Shown in pieces: positions 1 through 6,991 of a stretch of 9,270 nt of DNA. This stretch comes from Candidatus Latescibacterota bacterium. Its GTDB lineage: Bacteria > Latescibacterota > MVCY01. The translations under genes and the position numbers were made by a program. The stretch covers positions 1 through 9,270 of the forward strand of contig DAOVPH010000057.1 of the NCBI GenBank assembly GCA_030629295.1, read 5' to 3'. Below the pieces are notes generated by a model, which was not told where the DNA came from, searched no databases, and was given only the letters and a program-made list of their open reading frames with translations. How positions within the stretch are numbered: position 1 is the stretch's first letter; each line of letters begins with the position of its first letter.

Positions 1-538
1 AGTCATCCAACAAAGACTCGGCGAAGGCAGAGGCCCATAGTCCCACTGAAGAGGGCATAGCCCGCTGGGTGTGGGTGCGACCTGGCATAGGCACATCTTT
101 ATTTTGATCAGCGAACTTCAACAAGGTCTGAGCCAATACCAGGACTTTCTCCTGAACTGCCAAAAGTCTCTCCCGGGTATAGATGCGGATATCTACCAGC
201 ACCTGGTCGTTACGGGAGCGGCCGGTGTGAATCTTTTTGCCCAGTTCGCCCAGCTTCTGGGTGAGGGCATTCTCCACTGCAGTATGCACATCCTCATCTT
301 CCGGTCTGATCTCGAATTCTCCTTTTTCAGCCTGAGAGAGAATCTCAAGCAAGCATTTCTTGAGCTTACTGAATTCCTCTACAGTGAAAATGCGAATAGT
401 GGAGAGCATTTTGGCGTGGGCAATACTGCCCAACACATCCGCCCTGATGAGCTTCCTGTCCAGCAGATAGTCATCTCCCACCGTGAACCGTTCCATCTGC
501 TGATCCAACTGGTAGCCTTTCTCCCACAGCTTGGTCAT
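1..538 (-). CDS. argH: Argininosuccinate lyase, N-terminal 179 residues (partial)
   Basis: This enzyme splits argininosuccinate into arginine and fumarate, the last step of arginine synthesis, in the cytoplasm. The gene runs off the left edge, so only the N-terminal part (about 40% of a usual 450-460 residue protein) is seen. Visible family signatures are DEDVHTAVE (residues 81-89), GKKIHTGRSRNDQV (about 100-113) and PGRTHTQRAMPSSVG (about 152-166), which form parts of the active site and the His-bearing segment. The ATG at 538-536 overlaps the argG stop codon as ATGA, so translation is probably coupled to argG and no separate ribosome site is needed. The opening MTKLWEKGYQLD differs from the E. 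coli MALWGGRF type and resembles the ArgH branch found in many non-proteobacterial phyla. Family assignment is secure; the missing part cannot be judged. Confidence 0.95.
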   Translation of the reverse strand, partial: MTKLWEKGYQLDQQMERFTVGDDYLLDRKLIRADVLGSIAHAKMLSTIRIFTVEEFSKLKKCLLEILSQAEKGEFEIRPEDEDVHTAVENALTQKLGELGKKIHTGRSRNDQVLVDIRIYTRERLLAVQEKVLVLAQTLLKFADQNKDVPMPGRTHTQRAMPSSVGLWASAFAESLLDD

Positions 539-1773
539 AGGTATTTTACCCTTCCTTTTTTAGCCAGTACCCGATAGGGCAAGGCCCGGATATGGGCGGC
601 ATCCCGGCACATCCGCTGATCGAAACCTCCCGCTTTGATAGAGCGGATCTCAGGAGCGAACAAGCCAGTTGGAGAACTACGTCCGAGAATCTCCATATTG
701 CCCTTATAAAGTTTAACCTTGTACTCACCATTAATTGGCTTCTGGCTCCGGGCGATAAAGGCCTCCAATTCATAGCGGAGAGGATGGAAGGCCTCGCCGT
801 GGTACATCATATAGGCCCATTGCTGGTCGATGGCTTTTTTGAACATAATTTCCTCTTTAGTCAGACAGAACTGCTCTAAGTCCCGGTGCAGGGCGAGGAT
901 GATCTTAGCCGCCGGGGCCTCATAGATCTCCCTGGACTTCAGGTCCATAATACCATCCTCGAACATATCTATGCGACCGATGCCGTTTTCTCCGCCGATC
1001 ACATTCAATTGGAGGATAAGCTCTGCAAGTGGCATCTGTTTCCCGTTCAAGCTGACCGGGATACCCTCTGCGAACTCTATTTCAACGGCGGAAGGTTTGT
1101 CTTTAGCCTTCTCGGGTACCACCAGCCACATCCAGATATCCTCGGGCAGTTCCTGATTAAGATCGATGGCTCCACTGGCGATGGAGCGGCACCACATAGT
1201 CTTGTCGTCGCCGCCGGTCAGGGTTTCTGTCACCGGTACACCCCAGGCCTTGCACAGCAGTTCTTCCTCCCCTCGAGTCAGATCGAAATCTCGTACCGGC
1301 ACCAAAACCTCCAGCCCAGGAGCGAACAGAGTGAAGACATTGTGCATTCGGTACTGGTCGTTGCCCTTGCCGCTGCTCCCTTCAATCAAGGCATCGCAGC
1401 CCAGTTCCACCGCTCTCTCGGCCACCTTGCGGGCGATGAGCTGCCTGGTCATCGAAGTGGAAACCGGGTAGCCCTCGTAGTCGGAATTGGCCTTTATAGC
1501 CATGCTTACCCATTGGCTGGCAAACTCCTCTTTCACATCAACAAAAATGGGCTCAATCCCCAGAGCCCTGGCGTGAAGTTTGCTCTGCTCTATCTCTTCG
1601 TCACCCTGTCCGATATCCACAGTAATAGGAACGATTTCTTTGGCCTTATATTTTCTCCGCAGAAGCTCGATGCTCAGGCTGGAATCAAGACCTCCGGAAA
1701 AAGCGGCAGCCACTATATTCACTGGTGGTGTCTGAATCGCCTCAATCTTTTTTTCTATCTCTGCCGCAGTCAT
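535..1773 (-). CDS. argG: Argininosuccinate synthase
   Basis: The enzyme joins citrulline and aspartate using ATP, giving argininosuccinate, the substrate of the adjacent argH. At 412 residues it is of normal length and belongs to the common ArgG type rather than the E. coli type. The PP-loop ATP-binding motif is SGGLDSS (residues 26-32; most relatives have SGGLDTS). Other family blocks are GQGDEE (55-60), GSSGKGNDQYR (132-142, keeping the N, D and R that contact substrate in the family), GRIDMFED (266-273), SREIYEAPA (280-288) and VKLYKGN near the C terminus. The usual GRSIECG is CRSIASG here (195-201), a clear departure. The start is fixed by AGGAGG four bases upstream. Roughly 18 residues precede the PP-loop strand, slightly longer than usual. 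It is the first gene of an argG-argH operon. ArgG function is very likely given the argH neighbour. Confidence 0.95.
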   Translation of the reverse strand: MTAAEIEKKIEAIQTPPVNIVAAAFSGGLDSSLSIELLRRKYKAKEIVPITVDIGQGDEEIEQSKLHARALGIEPIFVDVKEEFASQWVSMAIKANSDYEGYPVSTSMTRQLIARKVAERAVELGCDALIEGSSGKGNDQYRMHNVFTLFAPGLEVLVPVRDFDLTRGEEELLCKAWGVPVTETLTGGDDKTMWCRSIASGAIDLNQELPEDIWMWLVVPEKAKDKPSAVEIEFAEGIPVSLNGKQMPLAELILQLNVIGGENGIGRIDMFEDGIMDLKSREIYEAPAAKIILALHRDLEQFCLTKEEIMFKKAIDQQWAYMMYHGEAFHPLRYELEAFIARSQKPINGEYKVKLYKGNMEILGRSSPTGLFAPEIRSIKAGGFDQRMCRDAAHIRALPYRVLAKKGRVKYL

Positions 1774-1777
1774 TTTT

Positions 1778-1783
1778 CCTCCT
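1778..1783 (-). promoter_or_regulatory. Ribosome binding site of argG
   Basis: A perfect AGGAGG on the minus strand lies four bases before the ATG at 1773-1771, inside a purine-rich stretch. It supports the chosen argG start. Confidence 0.85.
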
Positions 1784-1843
1784 CTTAGTTTCGAAGTTAA
1801 AGATCTTATGTTTATTGTTCCATAGTATCCTGATTTTGACTAT

Positions 1844-1872
1844 AATCTAACTTTCATCGTCTGCTTTGTCAA
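1844..1872 (-). promoter_or_regulatory. Candidate sigma70-type promoter for argGH
   Basis: Minus-strand TTGACA (1872-1867), then exactly 17 bases, then TAGATT (1849-1844, 4 of 6 match to TATAAT). Transcription would begin near 1837, giving a leader of about 64 bases before argG. That leader is too short for a T-box, and I saw no clear ARG-box palindrome around it, so regulation by an ArgR-type repressor is not shown by the sequence. Confidence 0.55.
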
Positions 1873-1876
1873 TAAG

Positions 1877-1906
1877 AAAAGATAGCCCTAAGATAAGCTA
1901 TTTTTT
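1877..1906. repeat. Imperfect inverted repeat between two divergent promoters
   Basis: The arms AAAAGATAGC (1877-1886) and GCTATTTTTT (1897-1906) match at 9 of 10 positions as inverted copies, separated by 10 bases, so arm centres are 20 bases apart. The repeat lies between the back-to-back -35 boxes of the argG and tRNA promoters. It could be an operator for a dimeric regulator, or simply an A/T-rich hairpin. On the plus strand it resembles a weak terminator because of the T run, but no plus-strand gene precedes it. Confidence 0.35.
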
Positions 1907-1908
1907 TC

Positions 1909-1937
1909 TTGACAAAATAGAATTTTCCTCTTACCTT
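1909..1937 (+). promoter_or_regulatory. Candidate promoter for the tRNA gene (and possibly tilS)
   Basis: Perfect TTGACA at 1909-1914, 17 bases, then TACCTT at 1932-1937 (3 of 6 match to TATAAT). The predicted start near 1944 leaves only a few bases of 5' leader before the tRNA at 1949, which is normal for a tRNA transcript trimmed by RNase P. The -10 is weak, so the exact box is uncertain, though position and -35 are good. Confidence 0.5.
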
Positions 1938-1948
1938 TAAACAATTGT

Positions 1949-2022
1949 GGCGGTGTAGCTCAGTTGGTTAGAGCAGAGGAATCATAATCCTCGTGTCGGG
2001 GGTTCGAGTCCCTCCACCGCTA
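1949..2022 (+). tRNA. tRNA-Met (anticodon CAU), probably elongator
   Basis: A full cloverleaf can be drawn: acceptor stem GGCGGTG with CACCGCT (a G1-U72 wobble), D stem GCTC/GAGC, anticodon stem GAGGA/TCCTC with loop ATCATAA and CAU at 1983-1985, variable loop GTGTC, T stem GGGGG/CCCTC with loop TTCGAGT, and discriminator A at 2022. The bases after it are CTA, so CCA is not encoded and must be added afterwards. It lacks the initiator features (unpaired position 1-72 and GGG/CCC anticodon-stem pairs). The acceptor and T arms resemble elongator Met tRNAs of Firmicutes. Isoleucine-2 tRNA also carries a CAU anticodon before lysidine modification, and the next gene is tilS, so the Ile2 identity cannot be fully excluded; G4-C69 and G5-C68 differ from the C-G pairs used by E. 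coli TilS. Confidence 0.93.
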
Positions 2023-2071
2023 CTAATCTCAGAAGTATGTCCACCAAAGGAAAAAACAGACTGTTACCCTC

Positions 2072-2105
2072 GACCTTTCTAACCTAATGGAAGGGTCTTT
2101 TTGTT
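2072..2105 (+). terminator. Rho-independent terminator between the tRNA and tilS
   Basis: The stem GACCTTTCT (2072-2080) pairs with GGAAGGGTC (2089-2097) over nine base pairs, two of them G-U. The loop is eight bases, and TTTTTGTTT follows. It would end the tRNA transcript. The U-run stops only 12 bases before the tilS ATG, so tilS must be reached by readthrough or by a promoter I cannot see. It may therefore act as an attenuator for the downstream cluster. Confidence 0.7.
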
Positions 2106-2117
2106 TCCAGGGAAAAG

Positions 2118-3554
2118 ATGAACTTGGCCAATGAGGTTTTTCATTTCATCTGCCAGCAAGAGATGTTCATAGCTGGAGACAAGGTGGTAGTAGCGGTCTC
2201 TGGCGGACCGGACTCTGTGGCCCTGCTGGATGTGTTGCTTCAACTTAAAGACCAATTAGGGATAGAGCTTCATGTGGCCCACTTAAACCACCGGCTCCGG
2301 GGGACTCAGTCAGATGCAGATGCCGAATTTGTGCGCCAGTTGGTCTCGAGGTTAGGCCTTGCTGCCACTGTAGAGGGACGCGATGTGCCAGAGTTTATCC
2401 GCAAACAGGGACTTTCCCAGGAAGAAGGAGCCAGAGAGGTCAGATACCAGTTCTTGCAGGAAGTTGCTAAAGGAGTAGGAGCAACCAAGATCGCCACTGC
2501 TCACAATTTAGACGACCAGGCTGAAACCGTCCTCTTTCGCTTACTTCGAGGGGCAGGCAGAAGAGGGCTGTCAGGTATTCCCTCGGTACGGGATGGGCTT
2601 TTCGTCAGGCCACTTCTGGGGACATCCCGCAAACAGATAGAAGAATACTTGACTCAACGCGGCCTGAGCTTTCGATGCGATTCCTCAAACGCCGACCTCT
2701 CTTATACACGCAATAGAATCAGACACCAACTTCTGCCTCTGCTTAGAAAAAACTACAATCCAGATATCGTGACCACGTTGGCTCGAACCGCTGAGATACT
2801 CCGAGATGAAGATGAATTCTTGGAAGAGCAAACTTCCCAAGTTCACGCTTTAAGCGTTAAGCAGAAAACTAACAGAAAAATAATACTTGATATTAACAGG
2901 CTTTCAGATTATCATATATGTCTGAGACGTAGGGTGCTCAGGAATATCCTTCAACAACTGCTGGGAAAGGAAGGTTATCCTGAATTCGGTCAAGTAGAAC
3001 AGCTTGTCCAACTGGCCGGCTCGGAGTCTGGGTGGATTCAAATTGCCTCTGAGTTCAGGGCACAACGGTACGGCAATTTACTGATTATGAAAAGGGGCAA
3101 AGTCCCTCCCTTTCAAAAAAAAGTGGGGATTCCAGCAGAGACAAAGATTCCCGAGTTAAACGCCCAGATCTCTACTCAAGTGCTTAAAGCAGAGCAGTTC
3201 AGAGAAGAATTCCCCCAGGTAGGGTCTCAAACTCAAACCGCCTTTCTCGACCTGGACACGATCTGCGGCGAGCTTCAGGTCCGCAACCGCCGTCCGGGAG
3301 ACAGCTTCCAACCTCTGGGCCTTGAAGGCCACAAAAAGGTGAAAGACCTGCTTATCGACCGCAAGATGCCAAAAATCTTGCGAGATGAGGTTCTTATTTT
3401 AACTGACCGGGAGAAGATCGTGTGGGTAATAGGAATAGAGATTAATGCTCTCTGCAAGCTTACCCCCAAAACCCAACGGATATTGAAAGTGCAGTTCCAG
3501 ACAGCCGAGACAAACTTCGCTAACAAGGTGAAAAAAGATGGCAACCAGAAGTGA
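2118..3554 (+). CDS. tilS: tRNA(Ile)-lysidine synthetase
   Basis: TilS attaches lysine to C34 of the CAU-anticodon isoleucine tRNA, using ATP, so that it reads AUA and is charged with isoleucine rather than methionine. The 478-residue protein has normal full length and domain order. The N-terminal PP-loop domain has SGGPDS (residues 28-33), the strand AHLNHRLRG (54-62), TAHNLDDQAET (127-137) and RPLL (164-167), followed by YTRNRIRHQLLPLL (about 196-209). A helical middle domain comes next, and the C-terminal TilS domain begins near 385 with RNRRPGDSFQPLG and ends in IGIEI. The start is an ATG preceded by a modest AGGGA. It is the first protein gene of the tilS-ftsH-folE-cdaA cluster and overlaps ftsH by 17 bases. 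The tilS-ftsH pairing is widespread in bacteria, though many keep hprT between them; here it is absent. Identification is secure. Confidence 0.96.
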   Translation: MNLANEVFHFICQQEMFIAGDKVVVAVSGGPDSVALLDVLLQLKDQLGIELHVAHLNHRLRGTQSDADAEFVRQLVSRLGLAATVEGRDVPEFIRKQGLSQEEGAREVRYQFLQEVAKGVGATKIATAHNLDDQAETVLFRLLRGAGRRGLSGIPSVRDGLFVRPLLGTSRKQIEEYLTQRGLSFRCDSSNADLSYTRNRIRHQLLPLLRKNYNPDIVTTLARTAEILRDEDEFLEEQTSQVHALSVKQKTNRKIILDINRLSDYHICLRRRVLRNILQQLLGKEGYPEFGQVEQLVQLAGSESGWIQIASEFRAQRYGNLLIMKRGKVPPFQKKVGIPAETKIPELNAQISTQVLKAEQFREEFPQVGSQTQTAFLDLDTICGELQVRNRRPGDSFQPLGLEGHKKVKDLLIDRKMPKILRDEVLILTDREKIVWVIGIEINALCKLTPKTQRILKVQFQTAETNFANKVKKDGNQK

Positions 3555-5472
3555 CAATGGGGGAAAAAGAAGGCGAAAGTCCATTCCTCCCAGACTACCA
3601 ACGCAGAAAGCGGGAGGCAGAAAGCTAAGAACTCTGCTCATTTGGCTCTTCCTGCTCCTTATATCCCTTATGATTGCCCGCTATCTGGGCAACCTCTCTG
3701 CTAAGGCGACAGATATCACTTACACCGAATACCTCCAGCTGTTAAAAGATAGGCAGATTAAGGAGGCGATCATCACCGACGCCGATTTTCACGGTGTTTT
3801 GGTCGACGGAAGCAGAATTGTGGTAAATCTTGGCTCTGTAGATACAGAGATCAAAAAAGAGTGGGAGAAATACGGGGTCGAGTTCAAGTTCAAAAAGAGA
3901 ACAGGATGGACGGGCTTTTTGGTGGGCTGGCTGCCCTTTATCCTTTTCTTCGGCATCTGGCTTCTCTTGATTCGGCAAATGCAGGCCGGGCCCAAAGGAG
4001 TATTCTCCTTTGGGAAAAGCAAGGCCAAGGTACTTAGCCAAGACCGGCCGAAGGTCAGTTTCAATGATGTAGCCGGGGTGGACGAAGCCAAGGAAGAGTT
4101 GTCAGAGATAATTGAATTCCTTAAAGACCCTGGCAAATTTCAGAAACTGGGGGGCAAAATCCCCAAGGGGGTTTTGCTGTTGGGCCCGCCAGGGATCGGC
4201 AAAACGCTTCTGGCCCGGGCAGTGGCCGGAGAGGCCCATGTTCCCTTCCTGAGTATAAGCGGCTCCGATTTCGTGGAGATGTTTGTAGGAGTTGGCGCCT
4301 CCAGGGTGAGAGACCTGTTTATTCAAGGCAAGAGCAATGCACCCTGTATCATATTCATCGATGAAATCGATGCCGTGGGCAGATACCGAGGGGCAGGCAT
4401 CGGCGGCGGCCACGACGAAAGAGAGCAGACCTTAAATCAGCTCTTAGTGGAGATGGATGGATTTGAGTCCAACGAAGGGGTGATCATTCTGGCTGCCACT
4501 AACCGTCCGGATGTGCTGGATCCGGCTCTGCTGCGTCCCGGCAGATTCGATCGTCAGGTTATCTTAGATCGCCCTGACCTCAGGGGCAGAGAAGAAACAC
4601 TTAAGGTCCACACCCAAAATATCCCCCTGGCCAAAGATGTGCGGCTAAATGTGATAGCCAAGGGAACCCCCGGGCTGACAGGAGCAGACCTGGCCAATAT
4701 CGTCAATGAAGCCGCCCTCTTGGCCTCCCGCCGAGGCCATAAAAAGGTGACTATGGCCGATTTAGAAGAGGCAAAAGACAAGGTGATGATGGGAGCGGAG
4801 AGAAAAAGCCTGTTTATATCCGAAGACGAGAAAAAGCACTTAGCTTATCACGAGGGAGGACATGCCCTGATGTCAAAACTTGTCCCTGGATCAGACCCCG
4901 TCCACAAGGTGACCATCATCCCCCGAGGCAGAGCACTGGGACTCACCTACTATCTGCCTTTAGACGAAAAACATACCCATTCTAAAACTTACTGCTTAGG
5001 GGTGCTCACCCATCTTCTGGGAGGAAGGGCTGCTGAGAAGCTGGTCTTCGAGGAACTCACCACCGGTGCGGGCAACGACATCGAACAGGCAACCCAACTG
5101 GCACGAAAGATGGTCTGCGAATGGGGAATGAGCGACAAGCTGGGACCCATCACCTTTGGCAAGAAGGAAGAAGAGATATTCTTGGGACGGGAGATCGCCA
5201 GACATAGAGACTACAGCGAACAGACAGCGGTGGTTATCGACCAGGAGGTACGCAAGTTTGTAGAAGATGCAGAAAAGCTGGCAACTGAGCTGCTACAGCA
5301 CAATATAGACAAGCTCCACGTCCTGGCCAAGGCATTATTGGAATATGAGGCCTTAGACGGCTCCCAAATCGATAAGCTATTAGCTGGAGAGAAATTGAGA
5401 AAACCAACCCCAAAAAGGAAGCCTGCCAAAGCAAAGAGAGCTCCACCCACAAAAAAAGAAGGTCAGGCATAA
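3538..5472 (+). CDS. ftsH: ATP-dependent zinc metalloprotease FtsH
   Basis: FtsH is a hexameric membrane-anchored AAA protease that degrades misassembled membrane proteins and some regulators. The 644-residue protein has a basic 30-residue N-terminal tail, TM1 (about 31-48), a short extracytoplasmic domain (about 50-125), TM2 (about 126-145), and the AAA domain with Walker A GPPGIGKT (216-223), Walker B IIFIDEID (271-278), GGGHDEREQTLNQLLVEMDG and the arginine region RPGRFDRQ. The protease domain has HEGGH (438-442) and the third zinc ligand Asp514 in GNDIEQAT. Walker A normally reads GPPGTGKT and the zinc motif HEAGH; both variants keep the essential residues. The tail is lysine-, arginine- and proline-rich. 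The ATG is preceded by AAGGTG (3525-3530) and lies inside the tilS end, which suggests translational coupling. An active protease is likely. Confidence 0.97.
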   Translation: MATRSDNGGKRRRKSIPPRLPTQKAGGRKLRTLLIWLFLLLISLMIARYLGNLSAKATDITYTEYLQLLKDRQIKEAIITDADFHGVLVDGSRIVVNLGSVDTEIKKEWEKYGVEFKFKKRTGWTGFLVGWLPFILFFGIWLLLIRQMQAGPKGVFSFGKSKAKVLSQDRPKVSFNDVAGVDEAKEELSEIIEFLKDPGKFQKLGGKIPKGVLLLGPPGIGKTLLARAVAGEAHVPFLSISGSDFVEMFVGVGASRVRDLFIQGKSNAPCIIFIDEIDAVGRYRGAGIGGGHDEREQTLNQLLVEMDGFESNEGVIILAATNRPDVLDPALLRPGRFDRQVILDRPDLRGREETLKVHTQNIPLAKDVRLNVIAKGTPGLTGADLANIVNEAALLASRRGHKKVTMADLEEAKDKVMMGAERKSLFISEDEKKHLAYHEGGHALMSKLVPGSDPVHKVTIIPRGRALGLTYYLPLDEKHTHSKTYCLGVLTHLLGGRAAEKLVFEELTTGAGNDIEQATQLARKMVCEWGMSDKLGPITFGKKEEEIFLGREIARHRDYSEQTAVVIDQEVRKFVEDAEKLATELLQHNIDKLHVLAKALLEYEALDGSQIDKLLAGEKLRKPTPKRKPAKAKRAPPTKKEGQA

Positions 5473-5473
5473 A

Positions 5474-6037
5474 ATGGACAAGAAGAAGATTGAACTGGGA
5501 ATTAAGATGGTGCTGGAAGGCATCGGGGAAGATCCTAATCGGGAGGGACTAAGAGACACTCCCCGCCGGGTGGCGGATATGTGTGAGGAGATCTTCGAGG
5601 GGCTTTCCCAACCACCCCAACGGAAGGTAAAGACTTACACTGCAGAGAATCAGGATGAGATGATTATGGTAAAGGATATCCCTTTCTACTCTATGTGTGA
5701 GCATCACCTGCTGCCTTTCTTTGGAAAGGTGCACATTGCTTATATCCCTGATAATAACCGAATTACCGGCTTCAGCAGTCTGGTGAGGATCGTAGAGGCA
5801 TTCGCCAAACGACCTCAACTCCAAGAACGGATGACCACCGAAATCGCCGACTATCTGCGGGAACTACTCCAGCCAAAGGGAGTTCTGGTAGTCATAGAGG
5901 CTGAGCATATGTGTATGACAATGCGCGGGGTCAAAAAACCGGGGTCGCTTACCCTAACCTCAGCTATGCGAGGGATTATGCGACAGGAGGCAACCAGAAT
6001 GGAGGCCTTCTCGATGCTCAGAAATCACCAAAGATAA
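5474..6037 (+). CDS. folE: GTP cyclohydrolase I
   Basis: FolE opens the guanine ring of GTP to form dihydroneopterin triphosphate and formate. This is the first step of folate synthesis and in some bacteria also feeds queuosine or biopterin pathways. It acts as a cytoplasmic homodecamer. The 187-residue length is typical. Zinc and catalytic residues are in place: Cys75, His77 and His78 in SMCEHHLLPF, and His145 and Cys147 in EHMCMTMRG. Other family blocks are DTPRRVADM (28-36), ARRPQ-like AKRPQLQER (111-119) and GSLTLTSAMRG (157-167). The ATG follows the ftsH stop by one base, so the two are almost certainly co-transcribed and translationally coupled. Just after its stop lies the remnant of folP, a later gene of the same pathway. 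Protein identity is secure. Whether it still serves folate here is uncertain because of that loss. Confidence 0.96.
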   Translation: MDKKKIELGIKMVLEGIGEDPNREGLRDTPRRVADMCEEIFEGLSQPPQRKVKTYTAENQDEMIMVKDIPFYSMCEHHLLPFFGKVHIAYIPDNNRITGFSSLVRIVEAFAKRPQLQERMTTEIADYLRELLQPKGVLVVIEAEHMCMTMRGVKKPGSLTLTSAMRGIMRQEATRMEAFSMLRNHQR

Positions 6038-6053
6038 TTCACCTTCCCCAGTT

Positions 6054-6186
6054 TTAGAAAACCACAGCGGCGGCAGTCGCCATAGGAATTGTAACCGGAG
6101 CTAATATCGTTCGGGTCCACGATGTAGAGCAAATGACCAGGGTGACTCGAATGGCAGACACACTTAAGCCAAATGGATCTTTTTAG
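6054..6186 (+). pseudogene. folP: Remnant of dihydropteroate synthase (folP), last 40 or so codons
   Basis: Between folE and cdaA, frame +1 from 6058 reads TTAAAVAIGIVTGANIV (6061-6111) and then RVHDVEQMTRVTRMADTL (6112-6165), ending at TAG 6184-6186. This matches the C-terminal end of dihydropteroate synthase, whose RVHDV segment supplies the Arg and His that hold the pterin phosphate. A TAG at 6055-6057 closes this frame upstream and no normal start codon precedes the conserved part. The codons TTA GAA at 6054-6059, in a neighbouring frame, look like the Leu-Glu of the family's RLEGT, implying an additional one-base shift. All upstream folP domains are missing. The remnant overlaps the cdaA start by 14 bases, as an intact coupled folP would. 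The alternative is that a functional folP lies elsewhere, or that the assembly dropped a segment. The homology is recognised by eye and not by a database search. Confidence 0.75.
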
Positions 6187-6937
6187 TATCGGATTCCTGC
6201 CCATCAGGGCGGTTGACATCTTAGACATCGGGGTGGTTGCCTATATTCTCTATCAGCTATTCAGGCTGATGAGGGGTACCCGCGGTGCCACCATGCTGGT
6301 GGGACTGTTCATTATAATTCTCATATCCATCATCGCCCCCTGGCTGAGAATGAGCGGACTATCGCTGCTGATTGCTCAAGTGCAAACCGTGTGGGTGATC
6401 GTCTTTGTGATCCTCTTTCAACCAGAACTGCGACGCATACTCATTCACATTGGCCAAAGCAGGGTCATCCGTCTGTTCTACAAGGGAGGGGAAATCCCCA
6501 TATTAAATGAGATAGTAGATGCGGTTAAAATCCTCTCTGAGAAAGGTTACGGAGCCTTGATGGTGCTGGTAAGGGAGGTAGGTGTAGGTGCTATTATTGA
6601 GACGGGGGTGAAGATCAACGCCCGGGTCTCATCGGCTCTGCTCGCATCTATTTTCACCCCCAGAACTCCCCTCCACGATGGTGCAGTTGTGATCCAGGAA
6701 GGGATGATAGCTGCCGCCAAATGCCTGTTGCCCATCTCAGAAAACCCCGCTATCAATCCCTCTACGGGAATGAGACATCGCGCAGCCATAGGACTCTCAG
6801 AAGAATCAGATGCGGTGATGGTAGTAGTGTCAGAGGAGACCAGCGCTGTCTCCTTGGCTGTCGACGGCAAATTGGAAAAACTCAACGACTTGGAAGAACT
6901 TAGGGTTAGACTCTCCAAACTTCTTACTGGGGCATAA
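6173..6937 (+). CDS. cdaA: Membrane diadenylate cyclase CdaA (DacA)
   Basis: CdaA condenses two ATP into c-di-AMP, a messenger controlling potassium and osmolyte transport and cell-wall balance. The 254-residue protein has three N-terminal membrane helices (about 12-30, 40-57 and 66-83) and a DAC catalytic domain (about 105-230). The catalytic motifs are LHDGAVVI (167-174) and GMRHRAA (199-205, usually GTRHRAA), followed by SEETSAVSLA (220-229, where a Gly is usual after SEET). No clear ribosome site precedes the ATG. The start lies inside the end of the folP remnant, so it was probably once coupled to folP translation. It ends the plus-strand cluster. The common partners cdaR (ybbR) and glmM do not follow. 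Family assignment is firm and the core DGA and RHR residues are present, so activity is expected. Confidence 0.94.
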   Translation: MDLFSIGFLPIRAVDILDIGVVAYILYQLFRLMRGTRGATMLVGLFIIILISIIAPWLRMSGLSLLIAQVQTVWVIVFVILFQPELRRILIHIGQSRVIRLFYKGGEIPILNEIVDAVKILSEKGYGALMVLVREVGVGAIIETGVKINARVSSALLASIFTPRTPLHDGAVVIQEGMIAAAKCLLPISENPAINPSTGMRHRAAIGLSEESDAVMVVVSEETSAVSLAVDGKLEKLNDLEELRVRLSKLLTGA

Positions 6938-6991
6938 AAACCTCTTGAATGTTCTATCATGTCGTTTCCAAGGTAATACTAAACTTCATAC

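Noticed and set aside
71..577. A 168-codon plus-strand open frame across argH
   Set aside because: It is an antisense shadow of argH, whose signature motifs are on the minus strand.
886..1788. A 300-codon plus-strand open frame across argG
   Set aside because: It lies antisense to argG, which has clear motifs, ribosome site and operon context; the plus-strand translation shows no recognisable family.
1841..1846. Plus-strand TATAAT as a promoter element
   Set aside because: No acceptable -35 box lies at the right distance upstream and it overlaps the better minus-strand argG promoter.
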